The notes under the pieces were generated by a model, which saw nothing but the letters and a program-made list of their open reading frames with translations, was not told the origin of the DNA and did not search any database. A program made the translations under genes and the position numbers. A DNA stretch of 64,000 nucleotides from Salinibaculum rarum. GTDB taxonomy: Archaea; Halobacteriota; Halobacteria; Halobacteriales; Haloarculaceae. Each line of letters starts with the position of its first letter. Position 1 is the first letter of the stretch. Where the stretch lies: the NCBI RefSeq assembly GCF_030505615.1, contig NZ_CP129994.1:186001-250000 (forward strand), written 5' to 3'. Shown here one piece after another: positions 27,541 through 35,349 of this stretch.

Positions 27541-27600
27541 GGTGAACCACCCCTGCCTACTCGCCGCCGTTGGCGGCTCCTTGAGGAAAGGGGGATTAGC
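27541..27600 (-). mobile_element. TnpB-element right-end relic, AGTAGGCAGGGG type
   Basis: An inner hairpin (GCCGCC GTT GGCGGC, 27563-27577) lies within a weaker outer CCCC/GGGG pairing. In minus-strand sense it ends GAGTAGGCAGGGG then TGGTTCAC. About 50 nt are nearly identical at 43458-43515. One minus-strand frame of this unit reads FLKEPPTAASRQG, consistent with a TnpB C-terminus overlapping its guide-RNA scaffold. No transposase gene remains. Confidence 0.5.
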
Positions 27601-27793
27601 GCCTGCAATCAGCTAAATCTGGCAAGTCAGAAAAAGAGTCGAGGATGTCATTGGTTTCATTGCTGGGTGGTTGCTTTCAGTTTCTAGGATTTATAACCAC
27701 CCAGGTATGAAACTGAATAGAGAGGTGTTTCAGTGCTTTCGCTTTCCAGTGCCTTACCTCAAGCAGTTGAAAAGTCGTGCGGATTAGACGTGA

Positions 27794-27800
27794 TTATAAA
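27794..27800 (+). promoter_or_regulatory. TATA box of the 7TM histidine kinase gene
   Basis: TTATAAA is centred 28 nt before the ATG at 27825, consistent with a leaderless transcript. Confidence 0.65.
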
Positions 27801-27824
27801 CATCAGTGATTTGAGGGTGTTAAG

Positions 27825-29558
27825 ATGATTCTTCAGGGGTCAGTATCTGCGGTCGTGGCGTTGTTCGGAGTCCTGGGGTTTGTAGTTTCTCTAGTGAACG
27901 CGTGCCTACTCTATGAAGAGAGACAGAAATCAGCTGTCACCTGGGTACTCATGTTGATGCTTGTCGGAGTTTGTTGGTCGGGGATATTCATTCTCATGGG
28001 GGTTGTGAACGACCGCGCAGTCACACTTGCGGTTGCGAATTTTCTGTGGCCTCTACCAGCAATAGCGGCAGTGATTGTCTTCCTCCTAGCGTACGAGTTC
28101 ACGTATGATAGTATGGTAGCGAAAAAATACGTCGTAGGGTTGTTTATTCCTCCGACTCTCTTGTTTGTGTTTGCATGGTTTAATCCTGCAAATGTGGTTT
28201 TCACGGAGTCTCAGAGAGTTATCTCGCAGGGACATGTGCAGTTGGTCGGCTTCGGTGGTCCGCTGATGATTGCGGTTCAAAAAGTGTACGGATATGCATT
28301 AGTCTCTATTGGCCTAGGTCTTCTTGTCGGTGAAATCATCCACTCTGAAGGCGTGCGCTGTCGTCAAGCTTTGTATCTTTTCTCGTTAGTTCTCATTTTG
28401 GTTGTGATGGCGAGTATCAAGGCATTCGGATTTGTCCCAGTGTATTATGATCCGACGGTAAGTGCATATTCGTTAGTAGGCATCCTGATAACCGTGTCTA
28501 TAAACAAACATGGGTTAATCTATCAAGAAACAGTCAGTCAAAATGAGGTGGTTCGTGCGACTACTGATGGATTAATTGTTGTTGGGCCAAATGATGAGAT
28601 TGTCGATGTAAATGCGGCAGTGCAAAATATGTGTCCTGACCGGATACCTGCCGTTAATTGCGGATTTAATCAGGTGTTCCCTGAGATTCAGCTTGGAGAG
28701 TCACCACAAGTAGTACAGATGGACCTTGAAAGCGGAGAGAAATATTTCTCTGTCAGTGAGTCATCGATGTTGTTTGGTCGGGAGATGCAGGGGAAAGTCA
28801 TATCACTGACTGACATAACGGAAGTTAAGCAAAAAGAGCAGGAACTGAGACTGCTGAAAAACATCTTCACCAGGGTATTCCGCCATAATATCCGGAATAG
28901 ACTAACTGTTGTTCTGGGTCATGCTGAACTATTGGAAACGACTGGAGAAAATGAAGAAAGCGTGGAGAAGATCAAGCATGCAGCGGATGAGATCGCTGCA
29001 CAAGCAGAGAAAGCTCGGCACTTAGAAGGAATTATCACCGACAGCACGCAGCAAAAACAATCATTCGCAAGGATTGTTCAGAGTGGAATACAAAGTGCTG
29101 ATTTACCCTCCAGTGTTGACGTTTCCGTGTCGCTATCTGAAGCACAGGTATTGTGTCATCACAATTTTTCCCGCGCTGTTGAGGAGATCGTGGAAAACGC
29201 AGTAGAGCACGATACGACAGAGACAGAAACAAGAATCGAGGTGGAATCAACGGTTGAAGATGAGTCGGTGGTGCTTGAAATCCGAGACAATGGACCTGGA
29301 ATTCCAGTCTCAGAAATTGAGGCGTTACGGCGTGAATGTGAAACTGATCTCACCCACGGTGAAGGCGTAGGTCTGTGGTTAGTGAAATGGCTTGTTTTCC
29401 AATCAGGTGGGACTGTACAATTCCATGTTGAAAACGGGAGTTGCATCGAAGTGCGTCTTCCAGTTGTGAATGCTGATGGTGAGTCTGGGAGTCAACCACT
29501 TGTCCTCGGGGGGTCTAGCTGGGGGAGTGTAGATGACTCGCAGATCATGACGATTTAA
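27825..29558 (+). CDS. Membrane sensor histidine kinase (7TM-PAS-HisKA-HATPase)
   Basis: 577 residues. The first about 220 residues hold seven membrane helices, as in the haloarchaeal histidine-kinase 7TM input domain. A PAS-like domain (about 230-335) precedes the dimerisation helix with phospho-acceptor H354 in FRHNIRNRL. The ATPase domain has the N box EIVENAVEHD, DNGPGIP and GEGVGLWLV. All catalytic boxes are intact. No response regulator is encoded in the window, so it must signal through a partner elsewhere or through host regulators. Leaderless, TATA-driven and on the plus strand, it looks like a captured host gene. Ligand unknown. Confidence 0.9.
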   Translation: MILQGSVSAVVALFGVLGFVVSLVNACLLYEERQKSAVTWVLMLMLVGVCWSGIFILMGVVNDRAVTLAVANFLWPLPAIAAVIVFLLAYEFTYDSMVAKKYVVGLFIPPTLLFVFAWFNPANVVFTESQRVISQGHVQLVGFGGPLMIAVQKVYGYALVSIGLGLLVGEIIHSEGVRCRQALYLFSLVLILVVMASIKAFGFVPVYYDPTVSAYSLVGILITVSINKHGLIYQETVSQNEVVRATTDGLIVVGPNDEIVDVNAAVQNMCPDRIPAVNCGFNQVFPEIQLGESPQVVQMDLESGEKYFSVSESSMLFGREMQGKVISLTDITEVKQKEQELRLLKNIFTRVFRHNIRNRLTVVLGHAELLETTGENEESVEKIKHAADEIAAQAEKARHLEGIITDSTQQKQSFARIVQSGIQSADLPSSVDVSVSLSEAQVLCHHNFSRAVEEIVENAVEHDTTETETRIEVESTVEDESVVLEIRDNGPGIPVSEIEALRRECETDLTHGEGVGLWLVKWLVFQSGGTVQFHVENGSCIEVRLPVVNADGESGSQPLVLGGSSWGSVDDSQIMTI

Positions 29559-29604
29559 CCACCCCACCTAACTTTTACATATTTCACGCCACCTTGAAAG
29601 GACT

Positions 29605-30408
29605 ATGAGGAGGCATACAGTTGCCGGACTTTTCCTCAAACTCAACATTTGGCTCGTGTTGCAATCGATGCTGCTAGTAACTGCCTCAACCCTAGCACTC
29701 GGCGTCCCTCTCTCAGATGTCGGACTTGCTCTCTTACTCCCACCGCTTCTTTTCTACTTCATCTATGTCGAGGATCGACGAGATGTTAGTCCCGAAGACC
29801 GAATCAACAATCCAGAACGAGTCGCACTCGTTAAGTCGAATCACCGATTCCTACTTCTCACAGAAATCAGTGCTCTTGTGAGCTATGAAGCGATACTCAC
29901 ATGGTTCATCTATATTGATTCAGGTGCACCCCTCGCAGAATTCAGTCTCTTTATCTTAGGCCAAGCACCTTTCGTGATTCTACTCTTCTATGAGCAGTTG
30001 AAAGAGTACTTCCCAGCAGTTGACTCAGTTGCTGTCGCCACAACATGGGCGTTTGCAGTCCTCTACCCGGTCTTCCTCACTACCCCCAAGTCATTCACAA
30101 CCCAATCTGTCGCCCTCTTTTTTGCTTGGTTTCTCATTGTGTTCGCGGGTGTCGAATCACGGAATATCCAAGACCTTGAAGGAGATAAAGAAGCAGACCG
30201 GTCCACGCTCGCTGCGAAGATTGGTGCGTCACAAACACGCTTCTTAGAAATCGGACTCAAGTTTGGGGGAATCGCACTCATCAGTTTCCTCACTCCAACA
30301 CTATTCGCAGTGGTTCTCGTGGTGGTTCACTTGGGTCTGTTACATGCATTCCGGAAGGTGAGTCAAAACTTCGAACTGAAAGCATCCGATGCAATGGTGT
30401 CACCGTGA
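29605..30408 (+). CDS. UbiA-family prenyltransferase-like membrane protein
   Basis: 267 residues with about seven to eight membrane helices. The first Asp-rich loop reads YVEDRRDVSPEDR and the second NIQDLEGDKEADRSTLAAKI, the two loops that bind Mg-prenyl diphosphate in UbiA enzymes. The second matches the family well; the first departs from the usual NDxxD. These enzymes attach isoprenoid chains to quinones, haem or archaeal lipids; the substrate here cannot be told from sequence. The gene follows the histidine kinase by 47 nt in the same direction with a possible TATA-like TTTTACAT in the gap. Confidence 0.75.
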   Translation: MRRHTVAGLFLKLNIWLVLQSMLLVTASTLALGVPLSDVGLALLLPPLLFYFIYVEDRRDVSPEDRINNPERVALVKSNHRFLLLTEISALVSYEAILTWFIYIDSGAPLAEFSLFILGQAPFVILLFYEQLKEYFPAVDSVAVATTWAFAVLYPVFLTTPKSFTTQSVALFFAWFLIVFAGVESRNIQDLEGDKEADRSTLAAKIGASQTRFLEIGLKFGGIALISFLTPTLFAVVLVVVHLGLLHAFRKVSQNFELKASDAMVSP

Positions 30409-30447
30409 AATCCTATCTTTCAACTTTCGCGCAGTCACAGATAGTGT

Positions 30448-31413
30448 ATGTCCAGTCATGATGCTGAGCTCCCGTCGTACTCGTTGTTGCAGAGTCACGA
30501 AACGATTGTGACGTATGCGCTCCCAGATCCAGAGGATGATACGGGCGGATACCTATTGCTGGAACTATTTTCCTGGGAACTTGTTGATGAGAATCAGTCC
30601 GGCACGTCAGAATTCCGGGTTGATGAGCCAAACCGTGACGGAAAAGTGTACGACGGGATTGGGTTCACACTTAGCATCACCAACCCGGGTGATGTACGAG
30701 ATAACCCACCGCATCTCAAAGACTGGGTGCGCAAAGAATACGATACGCATAGTTGTGGCGGTGGAAAAGATGGTCATACATTCCGACTTCAGAACACGAC
30801 ACCGGAAGAAATTCGCGCATTAGTTCAAACAGTCGCGCAGTACGTGTTTTCGTACTGGTGGGCGCTTCGACAGACTGACGACTATAATCCAACACTCAAA
30901 CGCAAAGAGAGTTACCGGAGTCGTCGTCATCGTCTCGACATCGTTGATGATGTCCGTCCAGATGGTACGATCATCTATAATGACGGGAGCACCAGTGACG
31001 GGCCGTATGCGCTTTCAGACATTGACTTACTCCCCAAGGCTGACTGGGACTCACCAGAAGAACGTGCCGAAGCCATGCTTGCTGATACTCTCGAGGACCT
31101 GCGCGACGAGTATGGGTATTACACGGTGCAGCAGGCACTCAGAAATGTCGAAGTGAAGAAACCTGAGGCGCTCGAAACCACGAAGACAGACGCGCTTAAA
31201 GCGCAAGAAGAACTTGAAGCGGCACTCAGGAAAGTTGACCCGGACGGAGTTGGACACCGTATCTGTCGTGGGATCACCAACCGGTTTGACACCGTTGAAG
31301 AGCTGGTCACGGACATCGAGACTGGAGGGTCGGAGTTACGAGACATCCGTGCTGTGGGAGAAAGCACTTTCAAAAATATTGAGAGAGCATTCGCAGAATA
31401 CGACTACCTGTGA
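30448..31413 (+). CDS. HhH-tailed protein coupled to Mrr-like nuclease
   Basis: 321 residues. The N-terminal about 200 residues are a beta-rich acidic domain with Trp and a CGGGKDGH segment, unrecognised. A helical linker (about 215-265) leads to a C-terminal helix-hairpin-helix domain (RICRGITNRFDTVEELV, then LRDIRAVGESTFKNIERAF). Its stop codon overlaps the GTG start of the next gene (GTGA), so translation of the two is probably coupled. DNA binding is inferred from the HhH motif and the nuclease partner. It might be the specificity or recognition part of a two-gene DNA-processing unit. Confidence 0.7.
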   Translation: MSSHDAELPSYSLLQSHETIVTYALPDPEDDTGGYLLLELFSWELVDENQSGTSEFRVDEPNRDGKVYDGIGFTLSITNPGDVRDNPPHLKDWVRKEYDTHSCGGGKDGHTFRLQNTTPEEIRALVQTVAQYVFSYWWALRQTDDYNPTLKRKESYRSRRHRLDIVDDVRPDGTIIYNDGSTSDGPYALSDIDLLPKADWDSPEERAEAMLADTLEDLRDEYGYYTVQQALRNVEVKKPEALETTKTDALKAQEELEAALRKVDPDGVGHRICRGITNRFDTVEELVTDIETGGSELRDIRAVGESTFKNIERAFAEYDYL

Positions 31414-31952
31414 CAGAAATCACCGCCGCAAGTATGCCACCTGTCTCTTTCACCAACCGTACTCTTGCTTTTGTTGCCTTCGTTATTATCGCGTTCGTAC
31501 TGCTCGCATATGCGGAGCAACGTCGGGACTCCGACCCGGAGACATGGACTTGTGAGTACATTATTGACGCGTATACACCTCGTGAATTCGAAGCACTCCT
31601 CCGAGAACTCTGGGAGGATAACGGGTATTCTGCCGAACTCACTAGTAATGGCGCTGATGGCGGTGTTGATGTCTTCGCGTCGAAACGCGGTGTTTCTGTT
31701 GCAATTGAAGCCAAACAGTATAGCCCCAAGAACACGGTTGGGCGACCAGTCGTTCAGAAAGTCGTCTCTGCCTCCCAGCAACACGGACGAAGCAAGGCAA
31801 CGGTCGTTACTACATCTTCGTTCACAGACCCAGCAGAAGACGCCTGCGACGCACTCCGGTCAAATAGCGGTGTGAGCGTTGAACTAGTGGACGGAGATGA
31901 CCTCGTCGCACGGTTGAATAACTCCGCACTCAACCCTGGTGATGTACTGTAA
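31410..31952 (+). CDS. Membrane-anchored Mrr-type endonuclease
   Basis: 180 residues from a GTG overlapping the previous stop; an ATG at 31434 is the alternative. One membrane helix (LAFVAFVIIAFVLLAYA, about 18-35) is followed by an Mrr/RE_Mrr domain of the PD-(D/E)XK fold: FEALLRELWEDNGYSAELTS, GADGGVDVFA and the catalytic VAIEAKQYS, with the later QxxHG and VVTTSSF strands. All key acidic residues and the lysine are present. Mrr domains act in methylation-dependent restriction or DNA repair. Tethering to the membrane would place it where incoming DNA appears, a plausible exclusion function, but that is inference. Confidence 0.85.
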   Translation: MTEITAASMPPVSFTNRTLAFVAFVIIAFVLLAYAEQRRDSDPETWTCEYIIDAYTPREFEALLRELWEDNGYSAELTSNGADGGVDVFASKRGVSVAIEAKQYSPKNTVGRPVVQKVVSASQQHGRSKATVVTTSSFTDPAEDACDALRSNSGVSVELVDGDDLVARLNNSALNPGDVL

Positions 31953-31962
31953 TTCACCACCC

Positions 31963-32352
31963 TCACCATGAGGCGAATATCCAGAATCCTGCATCAGCCC
32001 AATACTGCAACCACTCAATGGCAGCCTGAATTGTATCCCGGTTTGTTTCTGAGAGTTCGACAGTGCGATTCTCGAGTACCCGATTTAAGCTACTTGCTAA
32101 CTTCTCCATTTGTGGGGGTGCCATATCACGGTACAGATCTGCTTTCACTCTGTCTGGCACTGCGTCAATCGTGGTCACGCGTTGTGCGCGGAAATACCAT
32201 GACTGCTCGTACGGCGAAACTTCGAAATGTTCCGGTGGTGACGATGCTGAGGGGATTAATTCCTCTTTACGCACAGTTTCAACGTCTGTGTCCCCCATCG
32301 CGCGCTCCGGAGCGTCCTCACCACGTAGACCGATCGTCCAATCAAGCCCCAT
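31963..32352 (-). CDS. Small protein beginning MGLDW, function unknown
   Basis: 129 residues from the ATG at 32352. Upstream in-frame ATGs at 32388 and 32394 are possible, but the sequence before MGLDWTIG looks unlike coding sequence. Proteins opening MGLDW or MGLDI are frequent in phages and act in unknown roles. A helical, Trp-rich C-terminus (AAIEWLQYWADAGFWIFASW) ends the chain. It is probably the second gene of a short unit led by the 29-codon frame and stem-loop upstream. Confidence 0.6.
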   Translation of the reverse strand: MGLDWTIGLRGEDAPERAMGDTDVETVRKEELIPSASSPPEHFEVSPYEQSWYFRAQRVTTIDAVPDRVKADLYRDMAPPQMEKLASSLNRVLENRTVELSETNRDTIQAAIEWLQYWADAGFWIFASW

Positions 32353-32399
32353 CAGGATCACTCTTGGAGATGCCGGACATAGTTTCATCACCACTCCAA

Positions 32400-32489
32400 T
32401 CAGTCGTTGGTTTGTTCATAGCTATCCGCATCGTTTCCAGTTGAGTTGTAATCATAGTTTTCTCTGTCCTGTGCCGCGATTTCCATCAT
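32400..32489 (-). CDS. Possible 29-residue peptide
   Basis: An acidic frame starting MMEIAAQDREN and rich in Asp/Asn. Its ATG follows the leader stem-loop by 33 nt, the usual spacing, and no other good start is that close. Too short for a family match; it could be a leader peptide. Confidence 0.3.
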   Translation of the reverse strand: MMEIAAQDRENYDYNSTGNDADSYEQTND

Positions 32490-32522
32490 TTCCTCATGCA
32501 AGAAAGGCGACTGTTTGCCACT

Positions 32523-32558
32523 GGCGGCGCAGGCACCACATTCTGATGCTGCGCCGCC
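32523..32558 (-). promoter_or_regulatory. Leader stem-loop before the MGLDW gene
   Basis: Arms of 10 bp (32523-32532, 32549-32558), 16-nt loop ending GGTGCC in mRNA sense. It directly abuts the long inverted repeat at 32559-32682 and faces a divergent plus-strand gene. Confidence 0.7.
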
Positions 32559-32682
32559 TGGCCCGCCCCACAAAGACGTGGTCTTACGATGCACTGCTCT
32601 GAGTGTGTTTCTGAACCCCGGGTAGGGTGCACGACCCGTATGGCGCGTGTACCCACCCGGGGATGTCACATGGGGCGGGCCA
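32559..32682 (-). ncRNA. Candidate structured RNA or miniature element
   Basis: An outer perfect 12-bp pairing (32559-32570 with 32671-32682) closes a 100-nt domain. Inside, 32616-32628 pairs with 32651-32662 over 12 bp with one bulged A, around a 22-nt loop that can pair further. No gene lies within. It is adjacent to the leader stem-loop, so in minus-strand RNA it would form the first 124 nt of that leader. Terminal inverted repeats of a MITE are the main alternative; I see no flanking target duplication. Confidence 0.4.
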
Positions 32683-32737
32683 ACATGACTCGTCGATTTC
32701 CCTTTGATTTTTCTGTGACTGGGTATTAGGAAAGCGT

Positions 32738-33388
32738 ATGAGCGTTGATGATGATTCAGAGGTATCAGACGGTTCTAGGTGGTCACCAGCTGCGTATGTC
32801 CGCCGAAGCACAGAACATGCAGCACGCAGTTCGGCACATTTCATGTCTGCATTTGTAGAGGCAAGTCGAGCTGCAACGCCAGGCGTTGTTGATGATGTCG
32901 CTGAGCAAGCGCGTATCGCAGCAGGGAAATTGAAAGACAGTATCGCGTATTCTCAGCCCGACTGGGACACTACGCGGTCGATCGAGAATTTCTCAGACTT
33001 AGCTGTCGGTGAGTGGGTTGAGTTCTCGAAGACAATCTCAGAAGGTGACGTGACAGCGTTTGCAGAGTGTAGTGGCGATACAAATCGCCTGCACTTAGAT
33101 GATGAGTTCGGTGCAGAAACCCAGTTCGACGGGCGGATTGTGCATGGAACACTAGTGTCGGGTGTGATGAGTGCAGCACTGGCACGATTTCCTGGTGTCT
33201 CAATCTACGTCTCGCAAGAGATGGAGTTTGTAGGGCCAGTGAAGCCAGGTGAACGTGTCACAGCGCGCTGTGAAATCGAACAAGAGCTCGGGGACGGAAT
33301 GTACCAGCTTTCGACCCGAGTGTGTGATGAAAGCGGTGCTGAAGTGATAACTGGCGAAGCAGTTGTCCTGTTCCAACCACCTGAGTGA
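32738..33388 (+). CDS. MaoC-like (R)-specific enoyl-CoA hydratase
   Basis: 216 residues in the single hot-dog form common in haloarchaea. The catalytic pair lies in FAECSGDTNRLHLDDEFG (D114, H119), followed by FDGRIVHGTLVSGVMSAALA and the strand VEFSKTISEGDV before it. The N-terminal 85 residues are helical, as in host homologues. Such enzymes hydrate trans-2-enoyl-CoA, for instance in polyhydroxyalkanoate or fatty acid metabolism. It is a metabolic passenger with no partner in the window and lies between insertion-element relics and a structured repeat, consistent with acquisition from a host chromosome. Confidence 0.9.
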   Translation: MSVDDDSEVSDGSRWSPAAYVRRSTEHAARSSAHFMSAFVEASRAATPGVVDDVAEQARIAAGKLKDSIAYSQPDWDTTRSIENFSDLAVGEWVEFSKTISEGDVTAFAECSGDTNRLHLDDEFGAETQFDGRIVHGTLVSGVMSAALARFPGVSIYVSQEMEFVGPVKPGERVTARCEIEQELGDGMYQLSTRVCDESGAEVITGEAVVLFQPPE

Positions 33389-33471
33389 ATCTGGCCTGTG
33401 AATTGGATTCGGGATTGGACGTCCTGACTCTCTTTCTTTTCGCATCAACACTCATAGAGGAATTCCTGAGT

Positions 33472-33500
33472 GTGAACCGCCTCGGGGTCAAGCCCCGAGA
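33472..33500 (-). mobile_element. TnpB-element right-end relic, GGTTCAC type
   Basis: In minus-strand sense, CTCGGGG CTTGA CCCCGAG hairpin then GCGGTTCACA, the inverse of 26941-26971. Upstream (to about 33600) a minus-strand frame beginning MGTTPKARVLVPPV may be a decayed tnpB tail. The 270-nt interval between the MaoC gene and 33659 holds nothing else. Confidence 0.5.
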
Positions 33501-33658
33501 CTTCCCGTTTCTACGACATAAAGTGCTTTGTAATCTTGCTCCGGAACTTGACGCCCAGTCTACAGGGGGGACCAGCACGCGTGCCTTGGGGGTTGTCCCC
33601 AAGGTACTTCACTCGTCAGCAGCGCCGCTGTCTTCACTGAAGATGACGGTATTCGCTT

Positions 33659-34201
33659 TCATTCGTTGAGGACGTACTCGACGATCGGGTCGGCCTGTTC
33701 ACGGGCAGCCATGGCCTCGCGGACTGTGCTGTTGTCGAATGCAACGCCGAAGTACTCAGCTGTCTCTGCATTGACTGTGGGGGTGATGTCCATCACGGAC
33801 CCGCCGTGTTCGACCCAGGCGTGTGGGACAACTGCTGGGAATTCAGTGTTGACTGCGTACCCTTCACAGTATGTTACTTCGGGGAGTAGCCCGGTCTGCG
33901 CGTTGTAGTAACAATTGTTCGGGGCTGCGTTCGGCATCCGGTCGCGCAACTCCCGGTATGTATCGTCAGGAATCGCGTCCGGGTCACTCGCCCGCCAGTC
34001 ACCGTGTTTGGTGTAGTACTCGATGACAGGGTATACGTCACAGCGTGCTTCTAGGTATGCTTCGAACGACGGGCGGAGATTGTCAAGGTTGAGGAATTGC
34101 GCGACGGTTCCGATGAATTCTGCTTCGTCGTGCCAGGCGACGATTTCACGCCAGTCCCTGTCAATGTCATTCGCGTCTGTGTTAGTGTCATGTCGCGGCA
34201 T
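33659..34201 (-). CDS. Transglutaminase/cysteine-protease-like protein
   Basis: 180 residues from the ATG at 34201. A possible triad is C97 (NNCYYNAQTG), H127 (VPHAWVEHGG) and D138 (SVMDITP), in the order and spacing of papain-like transglutaminase folds. NAEDs such as AETAEYFGV follow near the C-terminus. The first 90 residues are acidic and helical. The layout matches that in the 309-residue protein at 21283. It lacks a leader stem-loop and stands between insertion-element relics. Activity (peptidase, deamidase or crosslinking) cannot be deduced. Confidence 0.65.
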   Translation of the reverse strand: MPRHDTNTDANDIDRDWREIVAWHDEAEFIGTVAQFLNLDNLRPSFEAYLEARCDVYPVIEYYTKHGDWRASDPDAIPDDTYRELRDRMPNAAPNNCYYNAQTGLLPEVTYCEGYAVNTEFPAVVPHAWVEHGGSVMDITPTVNAETAEYFGVAFDNSTVREAMAAREQADPIVEYVLNE

Positions 34202-34347
34202 TTGACTATGCACATTTCACTCAGCCATAGTAATGAATAATTGGAAATCAGTCGTAGTTGACTAGTATCGCGGTCGTTGTTGACCTGGCAGTGCCCGTAT
34301 CGGCGTTGATTGATTCACGAACAGTTTACTTGCTGGTGTTCCTGTCA

Positions 34348-34377
34348 GTGTAAGCTGCTCCGGATCAAACCCCGAGG
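34348..34377 (-). mobile_element. Decayed TnpB-element right end
   Basis: A mutated version of the unit at 33472-33500 in the same orientation (CCTCGGGGTTTGATCCGGAG then CAGCTTACAC). The 285-nt interval from 34202 to 34486 holds no supported gene and may be largely decayed transposon sequence. Confidence 0.35.
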
Positions 34378-34486
34378 AACTTTGGCCTACTCCGCCTGTA
34401 GAGACTGCTCACAGCGTTAAGGAACGACCCCAGAGATGTCTCTGCGGGTTTAACTCTGCTGTGAAAGAAATCCTGATGCGGGTGGT

Positions 34487-34741
34487 TTAGTAGCTGACGC
34501 CGTGAGCTTCGAGTTCGCTTTGGGCGTCACCCACGATCTTGGCGATGTGGAGCGGGCTGATGAAGAACCCGAGGAGGAACCAGTTCGCAGTCAGGATGTT
34601 CAGGATGGCAGCTCCGGTCTTGCCCACCATGTAGTACGCCAGCGGTGGCAGGAAGAGACCGAGCAGTGCGTAGGTCAGTTTCGACTTGTCCGCGATCTGT
34701 TGAAGTTCGTACCGTTTTGATTCTGGCAGTTCGTCCGACAT
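34487..34741 (-). CDS. Small two-helix membrane protein
   Basis: 84 residues with two membrane helices (YALLGLFLPPLAYYMVG and ILNILTANWFLLGFFISPLH) joined by KTGAA, a TM2-like hairpin layout. A charged amphipathic N-terminus precedes them. A TATATAAAA-like element about 27 nt before the ATG at 34741 fits a leaderless transcript, favouring that ATG over the GTG three nt upstream. No leader stem-loop. Function unknown. Confidence 0.7.
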   Translation of the reverse strand: MSDELPESKRYELQQIADKSKLTYALLGLFLPPLAYYMVGKTGAAILNILTANWFLLGFFISPLHIAKIVGDAQSELEAHGVSY

Positions 34742-34977
34742 CACCTGTAATTACTCATGGGGGAATATAAAAGTGATTGATTTAGTGTAGTACGTGAAAG
34801 CATGTACAGGACCTCTTTTTGGGTATTTCTTCCAGAAAACTGAGAGTCCTTCTCTTCTGGGGGAAACTGAATGATATCTTTCTTCGTTACTCCAAAGAGA
34901 GGAAACTCAGGTGGATTTTCGCTTCGAGATGCTGTAAGTTCTATAAGGCAATACTTCGTAAATTCAGAAATGAAGAA

Positions 34978-35205
34978 ATGGCGGTGACCAGATCGTACGC
35001 ACCGTATGTCGTTACGATTTTCCTGTTTGCCAGTGCAATCCTCATCTGGCTTCGAAGTCATGCCGTGATTGTCCTATTGAGTGATGTATTCCAGTATGCA
35101 CTCCAGTCTGGCAGTGTTTTCATCCTCGCAGTGATTATCATGGTGGTTCTTGCTGTCCCTCTCTTCACTATCTATTACTGGCGATGGGTGCGGCCTTATC
35201 GGTGA
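34978..35205 (+). CDS. Small two-helix membrane protein
   Basis: 75 residues if started at the ATG at 34978 (MAVTRSYAPYVVTIFLF). The frame is open back to 34819, but the sequence there looks non-coding (Lys/Arg-rich, unlike neighbours). Two membrane helices are separated by a short loop and end in YYWRWVRPYR. A TCTATAA element about 35 nt upstream supports this start. No family recognised. Confidence 0.55.
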   Translation: MAVTRSYAPYVVTIFLFASAILIWLRSHAVIVLLSDVFQYALQSGSVFILAVIIMVVLAVPLFTIYYWRWVRPYR

Positions 35206-35349
35206 ACGCGTTTCAAAGAAAATGATTACCGTCGACGAATGAAAGATACACTTTCTCCTCCCGCTGCAACCCGTTGTTGCTGATGAGTAAATCATGAAGT
35301 GATTTGTCAGCGGTTGAGGCGGATGCCCGGGGTTTGACTGTGAGGCAAT

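Noticed and set aside
32738..33388. A metabolic operon around the MaoC hydratase
   Set aside because: No thiolase, reductase or synthase gene is adjacent; it is a lone gene.
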